64,000 bases of DNA from Lepraria neglecta (lineage: Eukaryota; Ascomycota; Lecanoromycetes; Lecanorales; Stereocaulaceae): positions 3,844,001-3,908,000 of the forward strand of contig CM065651.1 in NCBI GenBank assembly GCA_033220425.1, given 5' to 3'. Both the position numbers and the translations under genes were made by a program. The notes beneath the pieces were generated by a model. That model did not search any database. It saw only the letters and a list, made by a program, of their open reading frames with translations, and was not told the DNA's origin. Below, piece by piece: positions 1-14,337 of this stretch. The first letter of the stretch is position 1. Every line of letters starts with the position of its first letter.

Positions 1-1571
1 GTTTATCAAGTAGTACGAAGGCTAATTAGTCTACTTTATAGATTTCCTTGAATAGTATTATAATTCTATACTTCGATAGTTTATCTATAATAAATATAAT
101 TAAATCGAAGGTATCCTATATAGCTAGATCCTTCGAAGGTAGTAGTTTAACTATAAAGTCTATTATAATATTATCCTATAGTAACTCTAGTATAGAAGTA
201 AACTATATTTGTCCGTATCTAGTATATCGTACAGCCTTATTCTACTAGTACTCGATATATTCCTTAATATATTATTCAACGCGCGCTCTAAGCTTTAGCG
301 CCGCGTATCCCCGCTCTAGGAGTTCTATAGTCTTAGATACCCCTAGGTAACCTTGTAAAGGGTCGTCGTAGTAATCTCTAATTACTTCTTTAACGTATAT
401 ATTAGGTAAGTAAATCTTATCCTAATATTTAAGTAATACTAAATTCGGCTAGTTCTTTCGTAGATTCGTTGCGAACGTATCGTTATTATAGGTCTTTACG
501 ATCTTGTTAGTCGTATTAGGTCCTAATATATAGAGGGTTATAGCCAACACCTAGTATAGTACTAATAATCTATCCGTTTCCTCCTTTAGGATTAGTTATT
601 CCGTAATATTCTTTTCTACTATATAGTCTAATCGCCGGCTAAGGGTATCTACTTAACTATTATCCTTTCCTAGGGTATAGGTTATCTTGAATTTATATTG
701 ACCTAATAGTTCTAACTATCGAACTTATCTTCTATTTAGCTCTTTCGTTATTATAAAGTTAAGAAGATTCTTATAATCCGTAAAGATAGTTAGATCCGAG
801 CAGCTTTCTATATATACTCGCTAGTTCTATAATATATAAACTTCGGTAAGTAGCTCCTTATTGTGTATATTATAGTTCTATTCTACTACTAATATCTTCC
901 TTAAATAGTAGATAACTAGGTACTACTTTTAGTCTTTTATTTAATATAGATATACTCTAATTACGAAATCCGAGGTATCTATTTCGATACGGGCCGGTTC
1001 GTTGGCCTGAAAGGTATAGAGTACTAGTAGATCCGTATATACTTTCTTTAATATATCGAATAATTACTATTAGTCTTTTCCCTATATAATCCGATATCTT
1101 TCTTTATAATATCCGTTAGAGGTAGTACTTTCTTTAAGTAGCCCTCGATAAACTTCCTATTAAAGTTAGCAAATCCTAAGAAACTTTGTACTACTTTGAT
1201 ATCCTATAGTATAGGCTATTTAGTAATAGCCTTGATTTTCTCCGGGCTTATACTAATACCTTTCGTACTAACTATAAATCCTAGAAATTCTACTAATTCC
1301 CTATAGAATTCGTACTTTTCTGGTTTAAGAAGAAGTTTCGCTTATAATAGGCATCTAAGGACGTCCTATATATACTCTATATATTCTTTCTTATTTTTAG
1401 AATAAATTAGTATATTATCGAGGTACGCTATCGCTATTCGATCTAAGTATACTTATACAACGTTATTAATAAATACTTAGTAGGTTACTAGTACATTAGT
1501 AAGTCCAAATAGTATTACTAGATATTTATAGTAGCTATATCTCGTTCGAAAGGCAGTTTTCCATTCTTCGC
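1..1571 (-). mobile_element. Ty3-type retrotransposon fragment, left part of a split copy
   Basis: This AT-rich stretch aligns by eye, base for base with scattered transitions, to 4261-5825, the integrase-to-reverse-transcriptase part of the minus-strand element nearby. A degraded reverse transcriptase active-site segment (Y-L-D-N type, minus strand) lies near 1400-1440. The copy stops at 1571, exactly where an LTR begins, and resumes at 15111 with the sequence that follows position 5825 in the other copy. It is therefore the left piece of an older element split by the insertion at 1572-15105. Its own left end lies outside the window. Every frame is full of stops, so it is dead. Confidence 0.85.
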
Positions 1572-2082
1572 TATTACGACCACGTTGCGTACTATATATC
1601 GTATATAGATTGATTCTTAATAGGGATAGAGGTATAACTAACAAGAGGTAAAGTAGGCTTCAATATAATACTAAGCGGGTCTAGTATATAATTAGATAAT
1701 ATATATTTAGTGCCTAGCCTAAGAGATCTATCGATATGTAGTAGATAATTGAATAGCAAGTTGAGCACGATGCTCTAAGTAGTAAGTAGCGCTCCGTATA
1801 TATAGATATACGAAATCTATGCCAAGCACTCTTGATCGTACTGATCGCACTGATCGCACCTGCGCTCATTGCGACTACTACGCTCATCGCTTAACATGCC
1901 AAGTATCCCTGATCGTACTAATCGTACTGATCGTATCTATACTCACTATAACCACTGCGCTTATCGCTTAATATGCCAAGCCTTCAGGGTCTATCCGAGT
2001 CGGATACTAATTCGTCGACTCGAACCATAACGGGCGCTACGCTCTATGAGCGCATCCCTGATTATATTTCCTGATCGTAATA
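1572..2082 (-). repeat. LTR (3-prime LTR of the minus-strand Ty3-type element)
   Basis: This is 511 bp, the same length as its partner at 14595-15105 and alike throughout. Its terminal TG and CA appear as TA and TA, which are RIP-type changes. The 3-prime half carries runs of GATCGCACT-like short repeats. Confidence 0.88.
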
Positions 2083-2801
2083 TTAGCTCCCTCTCCTAGA
2101 TTCTCGTCCCGAGAAACTATCTATCCTTTATACTACCCCGACGTACTAAACGTTTAGATAAACCGACCGTCCGCCGAACGGTGTTAGTTAGTAAGCTAAA
2201 CGAAGTTGTTATATAGCCGTACTCCTAATATATTGCCAGCGGCAAATAGTATCTGATAGGTATAGGGTCCAATAGGTATTCTAACTATGTAGGTAGCGGT
2301 AGGAAATACGACCTTATAGTATTACCCCTCGAAATATACTATATTAAGACGGAATAAAAGGAAGTGTAGTTATAATTGAAAAATACGCGCGAAGAGCTTG
2401 AGGATTATATACGAAAATTAATAGAGGAATCTATACGTCTTTAGACTACGCTAATACGCCTTTAGATATAGTATAAATATCTTGAAAATAAAAAGCGGAA
2501 GGTTATAGACCGAGAGATATAGAATATCAAGGAGTTAGAAGAAGACTAGCGGTCTGTCCCTAGCGTTCCTGATAACTAGATATTTAATATCTCGTCCGAA
2601 CGGTTTGGCTTCCTAGATAGAATCGATTGGTCCTCCTTCTATAACGCTCCCGGAACTCTTATAGAAGTCCCTAGTAGTTCGTAAGGTTCTTAAGTAGTTC
2701 CTAGGTATTTTCGGTATTATTATACCCTTTCTATTTAACTAGATATTTCTAATCGACCTAATTTAGAATCCTCTCGACCTCGAACTCCGTTTCTTCTTTA
2801 A

Positions 2802-3552
2802 TCTTTCTTCTAATAACAGAATAGGTTTTAATGCCTATTCAGGCAACTGATACCAAATCGGGTAGTCATGGGATGCTTGGCATCAACCATCAAACTGTAG
2901 TTGAATCCGCTGCGCACTTCTTCGCAGTAATGCCCCGCGCCACATACATCATATGATATCGAGATGATTTCATAAGTTTTGGAGTCAACCATTAGCTTGC
3001 TTGCGCATCAAGAATATTTAGAATCGGCCCATTTGCGCAATACTTATGAGCAAAAGATGCGTTTTCGCCATGTTTTGCAGGCAGCGCGAGCTCGGTGGCA
3101 GATGCCAAGCATTGAGCTTGGCGCCCCCAGACCCTGGAACATCAAAAGTTGAATGCGCACCGCAACTTCTTCGCAGCAATGCCCCGCGCCACATAGATCA
3201 TATGATATCGAAATAATTTCATTAGTTTTGGAACCAAGCATGCGCTTTCCAACGCCGTTCGAATTTTGAAATTTGGTTAGGATTTAGCTAAGGAAAGCTC
3301 AAAAACCATGTTTTTACCTGCGGAGTTCCCTGAAGCTGCCCCCGCAGTCACCCCCGATGTGCCTCCGGAGCACTCAAATATTTAACCTTTAATAACTTTC
3401 GATATATTAGGGCTAGGGCTTAGCTTTATATATATTAAATATACTACAAATATAGGGCTTTCTAATACGGCTTAGATTTTCTAAATCGAGTATAAAATAA
3501 GCGAGATATAGCCGTCTTTACGGTAATATTCTGTGAAGATTACGGGCACTTG
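2802..3552 (+). mobile_element. Helitron-like non-autonomous element, short copy (751 bp)
   Basis: This insertion starts with TC, lies between host A (2801) and T (3553), and makes no target duplication. Near its 3-prime end it carries a hairpin (3523-3543, arms GTAATATTC and GAAGATTAC, one RIP-type mismatch). Nine bases after the hairpin it ends in CACTTG. The same start (CTTCTAATAACAG) and end occur in the second copy at 17927-19893. Canonical Helitrons end in CTRR, so the CTTG end is atypical, and I see no Rep-helicase gene. The core (2870-3390) is much GC-richer than the surrounding element and holds two copies of a satellite-like unit. Confidence 0.6.
2880..3300. repeat. Satellite-like repeat units inside the short Helitron-like element
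   Basis: Two related units about 245 bp apart share the block ending CCCCGCGCCACATA followed by a CATATGATATCGA core and TTGGAACCAAGCATGCGC. The same units recur at 18040-18620. They keep CpG and CpA dinucleotides, unlike the RIP-mutated DNA on either side. Confidence 0.75.
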
Positions 3553-3599
3553 TATTATAATAAAATATTTCCTATAAGGGTATATTAGAGTCTGCTAGC

Positions 3600-6500
3600 T
3601 CTAAGAGTAAGATATAGAATACCGGATATACCTTAGCGTTAGGTAGAAGCTTAAGTTTATAGTTAATAGGTCCCTTTACCCGTTTAATTAAGAATAGTCT
3701 AACCTTAACGTAATCTAGTTTCTTGCTTAGTCTCGTCGTCCTTATATTTTTTATTAGGAGGTATACTTTATTCCCCTCTTTTAGGTAAGGAATATTCTTT
3801 CTTTTCTTATTAATCTATTCCCTTAACCTACCGTTCGAGCTTTTAATAGACCTTTATATATCCCTATATAAATTCTTTAGCTCCTCTACCTTTACTAAGG
3901 CCTTTTCTATATTAGGTCCCTCTCTAGGTTATAGAAAAGTATTTATATCCTTTCTATAATTAGCAAAGAATAGTATTAGCTTTGTTATATCTGATATTTT
4001 ATTATTATAAGCCAGTTATACTATTAGAAGTAGCGATACCTAGTTATTCTACTTCTAGTTAACGTAGTATCTAAGTATACTTCCATCGTCTAATTCGCAC
4101 GTTCTATTTATCTATCCGTCTATAGGTAATATACCGTCGACATTCTTAGCTTTATTCTAATTACTCTAATAAGCGTCTTCTAGTAATTAGATATAAAGAG
4201 CTTGTCTCTATCTAATATAATTGATTTTAGTATACTATAGTCTCTAATTAGCCTATCTAACAGTATAAACGCTAGCTAATCGGCTTTATAGATTTCTTTA
4301 AAAGGTACTATAATTGTATACTTCGTTAGTTTATCTATAATAACTATAATTGAATCGAAGGTATCCTATATAGCTAGATCCTTGGATGGTAGTAGCTTAA
4401 CTATAAAGTCTATTGTAATATTATCCTATAGTAACTCTGGAACTAGCGCAAATTATATTTGTCTATATTTGGTATATTATATAGACTTGTTCTACTAGTA
4501 TTGGATATACTCTTTGATATATTATTTAACGCGCGCTCGAAGCTTCGGCGCCGCGTATCCTCGTCCTAGAAGTTCTACTATCTTAGCGACTCCCGGATGA
4601 CCTTGTAATAGGTCGTCGTAGTGATCCCTGATTACTTCTTCTATATATTATTCAGGTAGATAAGTCTTCCCCTAGTATTTGAGTAATATAGCGTCTAGCT
4701 AATCCTTTCTTAGGATTATTACGAATATATTATCTTTATAGGCCTTTACGACCCTATTAGTCGCGTTAGGTCCTAATATACGAAGGGTTATAGCTAATAC
4801 CTAGTATAGTACTAATAATCCGTCCGCTTCCTTCTTTAGGATTAGTCGTTCTATAACGTTCTTCTTTTCTATATAGTCCGATCGCCTACTAAGGGTATCT
4901 ACTCGACTATTATCCTTTCCTAGGGTATAGATTATCTTGAATTTATATTGACCTAATAGTTCTAACTATCGAACTTATCTTCTATTTAGCTCCTTTATTA
5001 TTATAAAGTTAAGAAGATTCTTATAATCTATAAAGATGGTTAAATCCGAGTAGCTCTCTATATATACTCGCTAGTTCTATAATATATAAACTACGATAAG
5101 TAGTTCCTTATCGTATATATTATAGATCTATTCTACTACTAATATCTTCCTTGAATAGTAGGTAACTAGATACTACTTTTGGTCTTTTATTTAATATAGG
5201 TATACTCTAATTACAAGATCTAAGGTATCTATTTTAATACGGGCCGGTGCGTTAGCCTAAAAGGTATAGAGTACTAGTAGATCTATATATGCTTTTTTAA
5301 ATATATCGAATGATTTCTATTAGTCTTTTCCCTATATAAATCTAATATCCTTTCTTATAATATCCGTTAGAGGTAGTACTTTCTTGGAGTAGCCCTTGAT
5401 AAACTTCCTATTAAAGTTAGTAAATCCTAAGAAGCTTTGTACTACTTTGACGTCCTATAGTATAGGCTATTCAGCGATAGCCTTGATTTTCTCCGGGCTT
5501 ATACTAATACCTCTCGTGCTGACTATAAATCCTAGAAATTCTACTAATTCCTTATAGAATTCGCACTTCTCTAGTTTAAGGAGAAGTTCTACTTGTAATA
5601 GGTATCTAAGGACGTCCTATATATATAGAATATATTCTTCCTTATTTTTAGAATAAATTAGTATATTATCAAGGTACGCTATCGCTGTTCGATCTAAATG
5701 TACTCGTATAATATTATTAATAAGTGCTTAGCAGGTTACTAGTACGTTGGTAAGTCTAAACGGTATTACTAGATACTTATAGTAGCTATATCTCGTTCGG
5801 AAGGCAGTTTTCTATTCCTCGCCCTCTTTTATCTAAATTAGGTTATATACGCCTCTAAGATCTAGTTTAGTAAATATCTTTGCTTTCCTAAGCTAATCTT
5901 GTAGCTCTCCTATATTTGGTAATAGATATCTATTCTTGATAGTAATATCGTTTAACTTCTAATAGTCGATATATAGTCTTAGGCTTCTATCCTTCTTTGG
6001 TATAAAGAGGATAGGATAATCTACTAGTAATTTAGATTCTCGAATAAATCCTTTTTTGAGGTTCTCGTTAATATACCCGCGAAGTACTTTAAGTTCCTTC
6101 TCTAATAATACGTAAATAGATCTAAATATTAGCTGTCTACCAGGTTCGAGTTCGATCTTATAGTCCTATAGCTAATACTTAGGTAATACTTCTATATTCG
6201 TCTCTTCCTTGAATAAGTATATCTATTTACTATATTCTCGAGGGATAGAGGGTATATTAGTTCCTCCTCTAACTCTTACTTTATTGTCCTACTAACCTTT
6301 ACTAGTAACTATAGAGTCGAACTACCTTTTGGTACCGTCCTTATACGAAGCTAAGGCTATATATACCTCGGCTAGTCTCCGGTTCGACTTCTTATCTACT
6401 ATTAAACGCTACTAATACGTAGGTACAATCCTAGTGATATTGCCGGATTAATCTATCTTGAGTACTCCTCGAGCCTAATCGATTATTAGATTATACTTCT

Positions 6501-8560
6501 TTAACCAAGGCATTCCTAAAATTATATAATAGGTAGCTATCCTAATAATATTAAAGGTAATCTCCTTATAGTAGCGCTAAATAGTAATAGGTAATAAAAG
6601 TATCTCTTCGTCTACCTTTTCTATTGATAGTATTAACCTATCGGCTATCTAAAGGTTATACTAATATAACTTCTTTCGGGTTAGTATTCTAGTTATCTAT
6701 ACTAGATCTCGTAAGATAAAGTTTCTAGTAGCTCTAGAGTCTATTATCGCAACGGTCCGCTATCCGTTAATAATTACTAGTATTTTTATATATATATCGT
6801 ACTACGCGGAATATAGATATTATTTAGGGGTTAATATATTGATCTCCTTATAGCTACCCCTACTATAAGGGATTACTCTTTTCCCGCTTATAGGAGTAGG
6901 AATCCTACCTTTAACTTTGATTATATATACTTCTCGTAGTCGTTATATAGATAGGCGTACTATTCTATCAAATAGTATTCTCTAGCGCTTAGATTATTGT
7001 TTAATTTATAAATAACTCTCTTTAACTATTCCTTGTCGCGTCCTAGGAAGTATTAGTATATTCTTTTCATCGCGAGGTACTATAGATATCCGTTTTCCTT
7101 ATATTCGTAGTAATAGCTATATCCGCAGGGTAGTATTCTTATTGGTCCCTTAGCTATATTTCTCGGCGTACTATACTATACGTAGTAAAGCGATATATAT
7201 TCTTCCTATAGTATACTCTTATAACCTCGGTAATTCCGATCTATCCGATAGTCTAGCTATATATATTCCTTAGAGCTTTCTTCTTCTTCCTTAGACGTAG
7301 TAGTTTTAGGTATTATCCTTCTTAGTAGTTATATTTCTTTCTACTTAGCTTCTAATATACTAAGGGCTTCTTTCTACTCTAGATCTATTTCGCTTTCTTC
7401 CTAATCCTACTTAGACTTTTCTTCTCGAGCCTTACTACCGTCTTTAGTATTCAGGTCGTTTCTATATTATTCCCTAATACACGTATTAAACTTCCTTATA
7501 AAGTCGTTATTACCGTTTTTAGATTCTTTATTAAGTTCTTCTTACGTTATCCTATTATACTAGGAACTAATATCTTTTTCAACTTTATCCTATACTAGTA
7601 GAATCTCCTTAGGCGTGCTATCTACCTCGTCCTAGGTATATACTTTCTCTAGTACATTTAGCTACGGTCGATATACTATATTTTTCAACTTGTAGTCTCT
7701 AGCGAAGTAGCCCGGTTTACTATAGCTATAATACTTTAGTATTTTCTTATTACCCCTTTACTACTTCTTACCCCTAGCTAGCCCCCTAAAGACCTATTTG
7801 CCTTTCTTCTCCGTGAAGTCTAGTTCTATAGGTATATACCTATAGGGGTCGTATTCTTTGTATCCTAGGTAATAGCTTCTTGATTTAGCGAAAAAGCTTA
7901 AGTATCCTATTCCGTTAACTCCTCCGTTATACCTTTTCTCTATAGTCCTTTCAAATAGCTTATTATTAATTTCGATTACTTCTTCGATTAGTTTATTAAG
8001 GGTATTAGTAATAATCCCTAATCTTATAAGCTCGTCTTTAATATTATCCTTAAGACCTCTCCGGTATATAGTTATTAATACGTTATCGTCCTAGTTAGTC
8101 TTTACTATATATTACTAAAATTAAGTCGAGTACTCTAATATAGATTTCTTCTAGGTTATATACTGGATAGTTTATATTACTATATTAACTTCGTTTAACA
8201 GACCGAATATATAGTAGATTTCGAGTCTAAATATAGCTATACTCTCTATCTATTATTTGATTTCGCCGTCTTCGTCGTTATCTTCTATATACTTCTTTAG
8301 GAATAGATTAACCTACTTTTAGACTCTTCTATATAAGTAAGTAATAGTAAAGGTAGGATATTATTATATAGGTATAAAGTCTCCTTAGAACTTTAAGTAA
8401 AGTAATATCTAGGATAGCTATCCCTCGAGCTTATCTCTCTCTCTATAGTATAAGTTAGGCTAGGCTATCTTGATATATCTACTAAGTCCTTCGTTAATAG
8501 TTGGGCGTTATTATCCGCTTCCTCCTCCTAAGGAGCTTAGGGTAGATACCCTAGGGTCTC
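3600..8560 (-). pseudogene. RIP-ruined gag-pol of the minus-strand Ty3-type element
   Basis: Reading the minus strand from about 8560 down gives gag (to about 7000), protease (about 6800-6500), reverse transcriptase (about 6250-5300) and RNase H/integrase (about 5200-3600). The clearest landmark is the reverse transcriptase segment at about 5640-5695, which reads I-A-Y-L-D-N-I-L-I-Y-S. The usual second Asp is Asn, a G-to-A change. Stops, mostly TAG, interrupt every domain, so no protein can be made. The same region exists as a second copy split between 1-1571 and 15111-17768. Confidence 0.8.
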
Positions 8561-8576
8561 TTAGTATAGTACTTAT

Positions 8577-8810
8577 TATTGCGGGCGCGTATATATAGTA
8601 GCTACTATCGTATCGCAAGCCTCAATCGTTATATATATAGTAGGCCTCAATAGTACTTCTCAGTACGACTACGTACGTCTCAGCCCGCGTAGTAGCTTGG
8701 CACTAGAAGCAATACTAAATATCGTGTATATATACTCCTTCTTCTCCTTTAGCTTAGTTATCTTAGTTAATTAATACCTATATAATTCGCTCTATACTAG
8801 CTACCTAATA
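8577..8810 (+). repeat. 5-prime LTR of the chromodomain element
   Basis: This is 234 bp, matching 14338-14571 with scattered C-to-T and G-to-A differences. The terminal TG and CA have become TA and TA here but are intact in the 3-prime LTR, so this copy is the more strongly mutated of the two. Confidence 0.92.
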
Positions 8811-9069
8811 CTATAACTAAGCTCCAAATTACTTACAAGCTTGTACTAGTTATAACTACGAGTCGAAACAAAGTAACTACGGCGGTATAGAACCCTGAGC
8901 AACCTAAGGATTCCTCTATACCAAAATACCCAACCTATAATACCCCCCCCCTTCGGCGTTCTAATTCGACTACCTATAAGATATATAGTAAGCCCTCGCC
9001 CGTAAATCGCGCTCTAAGCAAGTTTCTAGTACGGTTTAGCTATATATCGCGTAGTAAAAGTAGGTAGTA

Positions 9070-10480
9070 ATCCGTATAAGAGAAGAAGAAGAAACGTTAG
9101 GATAGTAAATCTATATATCCCTAAGTTAATAGAGGACTAGCTAAAACGCAAGGAGATTATTAATAAGGTATTAAAGATACGGCGTACTTCGGTACTACTA
9201 GTAGATATACTAGGTAGAGCTAAAGAGGCAAAGACTACTTAGGAAGTAGTTAGTATAGCTTAGTTATAGTACTGGGCTTAATACTCCCCCCTCGAGTTTT
9301 TTGAGATACTGAATAAACTGAGATATAAGCGGGATATAGCCCTATATTACTTAGATAAGTAGGATATAATAATCGAGCGAGGATAGAAGGTAGTAAAGAT
9401 AGGCTATAACGTTTAACGTTAGAGAAAGGAGGCTAAGGTAAAGCTCGCCGCTTAAGAGGAGGAGATAATAATACTCTAAGACCGGGTATATATACTAGAA
9501 GGGAATATTGGCTAATTAAATGACGCCCTACGTACCGAGAGGAGCTATAAGGTTACTCCTACCCCCTTAATACTATAGGCTAGTAAGAGGAGCGTATATT
9601 ACCCTAATCTACCGATCTTAACTAATAGAAAAGACCCCGAGTTCGAGGGTTAGATATAAGATATATAAGATAAGCTAGATATGAATACGGACTATTTCTA
9701 TAGTGACCTCGAGTAAGCGAAATATATAATTAGACGAACTAGAGGTAAAGCGAAAGGTACGGTTATATCTTACTACGTAGGCGACCTAGACTACTTCTAG
9801 AATATATAATCTATTATTACCCTCCTTACTAGCCTATTCGGTAATCCTAATAAAGAAAACCGTTATCGACGAGAATATACCCGCTTATACCAAGGTAATA
9901 CCCCCTTTAATAAATTCTATATAGAGTTCTATAAACTTACTAGCTACCTAGGTTACTAAGATAAAACCGTAATGGACGGATTAAAGGATAAGGTTAACCC
10001 CCGTCTAAAGGAAGCCCTTGCTACTATACCTACCGATTTTACCTCCGTAGAACCCTTAAGGATATATCTATAGAAGGTAGATAACTTATAAGCCGTACTT
10101 ATTACAGACCGCGAACGGGCGAGTAAAGCCTATACTGCGAGAGTTGCCCGTTAGCTAACTCCCGGTCTCTTATAGCCTATAGCCCGAGCTCCTATCGGAG
10201 GAAAAGACTCCTGTCCCTATACCCCGCATAGTGAAAATAAACCTATATCCCCCTATACGCAATCCGTCCCTATACCCCGTACGCCCTTTATACCTTATAG
10301 CTCGTGCTATAACTATAGAGAAGATAGATACTTTATATCCGACTACCCTAAACCCCGTATTATAAAGCCTCGTGAGGTAGATCTAAATAAGATAGATACT
10401 GTAGAAGGGGAATATAAGGATAGTCTAGATAATAATAAGGTAGAAAACGAGTAGCCCTTAATAAAGACGCGTTAAGCGGC
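9070..10480 (+). pseudogene. gag remnant of the chromodomain element
   Basis: An interrupted plus-strand frame matches a Ty3-type gag by position and by its capsid-like segment around 9830-10110. A zinc-knuckle site near 10305-10352 (expected C-x2-C-x4-H-x4-C) reads C-Y-N-Y-R-E-D-R-Y-F-I-S-D-Y. The second Cys, the His and the last Cys are all Tyr, which is what C-to-T or G-to-A changes in TGC or CAC codons give. Stops are mainly TAG. Confidence 0.75.
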
Positions 10481-10539
10481 AGATTATTAATTTCTTCTTT
10501 AAGCTTTAATCGAGATCTATTTATAAGGTCTCTACTTAT

Positions 10540-13500
10540 AATTACCTATATACTATTTAGTCAAAAAATAAAGTATACGGTTTCAGCTTTACTAGATACG
10601 GGTACTATAGGTTACTCTTTTATCGACGAAGAAGAAGCGCAATTTATCTATACTAAACTAGGGATTCAGCCCCTACTACTCGCTAAACCTCGCCCGTTAT
10701 ATAGCTATAATGGATAGCTATTAGAAGGACCAATTATATATATAATATACCCCTCGTTGGATATTAAGGGCTATATAGAAGTTACGGTACCTATATTTAT
10801 TACCCGGTTGGGTAACTATAAGGTGATATTAGGTAAACCGTAGATGAATACAAACGGTATCCTTCTCGATATAAGAGAGGATAGACTTATCTTTCCCCGC
10901 GATCGATAACCTACTAACCCGAAAGATCGCGAAGACGTGTAGCTAAAGACCGTATATGTAATCCCCGCTAGGAGAACCACACCGGTGATAATTCTCTAAC
11001 GCCCTCTTACGGTAAGCCCGCCTCCCTAACCCCCTAGTAAAGAAGCTCCGCTGCCGCGCCTAAAACCAAGCGAAAGACCTACTCCTCTGAATATTGTACC
11101 TATTAGCGCCGGTGCGTTCTATAGATAGAGCAAATCCTGGGCGAAATAGAAGGGTGCCCGCTACTTCTTACTAACGATATACCAAATCGATAAGGCTATT
11201 AAGGGATTAAACGCCGATAAGGCTATAGATCTCTATAAGATATCTGCCTAAGTAAAAGACGAGATTCGAAACAAGCTGCTATTAGAATATTATAACTTCC
11301 TCGATATCTTCGATAAAACCTAAGTAGATAAGCTACCCCCTTATTGGTCCTATAATTATAAGATCGAGCTTAAGGCTAACGAACGTCCCCTATATAGTCG
11401 AATCTACTATATATCGGGTGAGAAGCTCCAAAAGGTTAGGGAATACTTAGAGGAGAATCTGCAGAAGGGGTTTATCAGTCCTAGTACAGCCCCTTATACC
11501 TTACTAGTACTATTCGTCTAGAAACTAAATAGAAGCCTTAGGTTCTATATCGACTACCGAAAGCTTAACGCTATTACTCGAAGAAACTACTACCTAATCC
11601 CCCTAATTGATAAGACCCTCGCGAGGGTAGTAGGATATAAGTATATTACCAAGCTGGATATTATTATAGTATTCAACAAGCTCCGGATATATCTCGATAG
11701 TAAGGAATATACTACCTTTATCACATCTCTAGGGGCCTATAAGTATTATATATTACCTTTCGGATTAACTAATAGCCCGTTGAACTATTAGTATTATATA
11801 AACGATATCCTTTTTGAATTTATTAATAAGTTCTACTAAGTATACCTCGATAATATCCTTATCTATAGTAAGACGAAGAAAGAGTATATAAACTATATCC
11901 GCCTAGTACTTGCAAAGCTCAGGTAGGCTAGCCTACAAGTCGATATCTATAAGTACGAATTCCACGTCCAAGAAACTATATTCCTAGGCGTGATACTATT
12001 AACGGAAGGATTAAGGATGGACCTAAAGAAGGTATAGGTCGTTATAGAGTAGCCTACTCCTACATCGCTGAAATAGGTATAAGGGTTTATTAGCTTCTAT
12101 AACTTCTATTACCGGTTTATTTAAGACTTCTCGAAAATCGTCCGACCTATAATAAAACTAACTTAAAAGGATATCCTATTTGAATAGTCACCCGCTTATT
12201 AGTCCTCCTTCGATAGTCTAAAGGAAAAGATTACCTCGGCCCTAGTACTATACTATTATGACCGTAGTAAGAAGGCGGTACTAGAGATAGACTTATCGGA
12301 TTACGTTAATAGCGGTATACTATCCTAGGAAGACGATAAGGGAGATCTCTACCCCGTGGCCTTCTATAGTAAAAACATACTACCTGCGGAGTATAACTAC
12401 GAGATCTACGATAAGGAACTACTCGCTATTATCTATTATTTCGAGTATTAGCGCCCTGAACTCGAGTCTACCGATATACTAATTAAGGTAGTTATAGACT
12501 ATAAAGGCCTCGAGTATTTTATAAGCACTAAGGAGCTATCCCGCTATCAGGCCCGGTAGTCTAAGAAACTAGCAGACTATAACTTTAAGATTAGATATCG
12601 TCCGGGACGAAAGAATAAGCGCGCTGACGCGTTAACTAGAATACTAGGTTCTACCCTAGCTAGCCAAGACGATACGTATATTAAATACCAATACTAAACC
12701 ATCCTGACGCTAGACCGCCTAGATATTACTTCTATTAAGCTAGGTAATAATATAAAGGAGGACTTAGTATACTAAGAGGTCCTTAAGGCTAATAGGTTAG
12801 ACGAAGGATATTTAGGCTACTATATAACGGTTAAAAAAGGAGATAAGGCGTAGAAGGGGATCTCTCTACAAAATTACTCGGTTAAGTAAGGTGCCCTCTA
12901 TAAAAATAACGTATTATAGGTACCTAAGGACGAGCGGCTACTCGTAAGGTTGATTAGAGAGGTTTATAATCCGCCTGCTTCTAGATATCCTAGAGTATAT
13001 AGAACGATAGACCTACTACGACGGTACTATTACTGGCCCCGTATACGAGACGCGGTAGCTTAGTTTGTATATAACTACTATAGTTACTAGAGATCTAAAG
13101 CGCCTAGGGACAAGTATAACGGTCTACTCTACCTGCTACTAATACTAGAGTAAAGATAGAAAGATATCTCTATAGATTTTATTACCGGACTACCCGAGGT
13201 AGACGGACGTAACGCTATCCTTATAGTTATTAATAGGCTATCTAAGGAACGCTATTATATCGCGTATACTGCGTCAGAAGAAGGTACCTTAGCCGAAGCC
13301 ACTACTAGATTATTAATCAAGGGCGTATTCCGCCTACATGGTCTGCCGGACTCTATAGTCTCGGACTGTAGACTATAATTTACAGCGGATATCTAGAAAT
13401 CCTTCTGCAGGAGACTCGGTATTACTAGCAAGCTCTTAACGGCTTTTTACCCTGAAACGGATAGGTAAACGGAACGAGTAAACCAGGATATCGAGCGCTA

Positions 13501-14280
13501 ACTGCATACCTACTACTCCTATATACAAGACGACTGGTTATAGTGGTTACCTATTACAGAATTCGCTGATAATAACGCTACCTCCTCCGCTACTAAGCTA
13601 ACCCCGTTCTTCGCTAATAAGGGTTTCTACCCCCGTATAAGCTTCAGCCCCGATCCTACAACCTATAGCTCTATATATACCAGATTACAAGCCGCGAAGG
13701 CGGGAGATATCACGGGAACAATATCTAAGATACTGGATTATATAAAGACTAACGCCGAGGACGCTAGCTAGCGGATAGCCGAGCAGGTAAATAAGAGAAG
13801 GAAGGATATAAGCTATAAACCTGGCGACCTCGTATTCCTATTAAGTAAGAATATTAGAACGGTAAGGCCGTTAAGAAAGCTGGATGACAAGATACTAGGT
13901 CCCTTCCCTGTAGTTGAATAAGTAGGCTATTCCTATAGGCTGCGATTGGCGCTGACGATGAAGATCTATGACGTTTTCTATCCGAGCCTCTTACGGAAGG
14001 CTTCCTAGGACCTATTACTTGGTTAAAAGACGGGCGTACCTAGACCAGTTATAGTAGATGGAACGGAGTAATATAAGGTGGATGACATCCTCGACGCTAA
14101 GATAGACTATAGGCGATTAAAATACCGTGTTAAATGGCGAGGCTATGAAGATAGGGATCTGGACTAGTATAACGCGGATGATGGCGAATTCGATATAGCG
14201 GCCGAGGTGGTCGCTGAATTCTATAGGAAATACCTATAGAAGCCTAAACCCGCTGCCCTCCGCCGCCAATAAGAACCCTA
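10540..14280 (+). pseudogene. pol remnant: protease, RT, RNase H, integrase, chromodomain
   Basis: Landmarks in order: an aspartic protease motif L-L-D-T-G-T near 10583-10606; reverse transcriptase from about 11330, with F-G-L-T-N-S-P near 11760 and Y-L-D-N-I-L-I-Y-S near 11840-11870 (canonical Y-L-D-D); an RNase H-like segment around 12280-12480; an integrase core around 13160-13500 with D-F-I-T-G-L-P and V-S-D landmarks; and a chromodomain at about 14065-14240 (Y-K-V-D-D-I-L-D, then V-K-W-R-G-Y). Dozens of TAG stops sit where Trp or Gln would be expected. A chromodomain on the integrase steers insertion to heterochromatin in this group. Confidence 0.88.
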
Positions 14281-14337
14281 TATGAGGAAACTGCTCTATT
14301 GCTAGCGCCGTGGGCGTCGCTTGATAGAGGGGGGTGA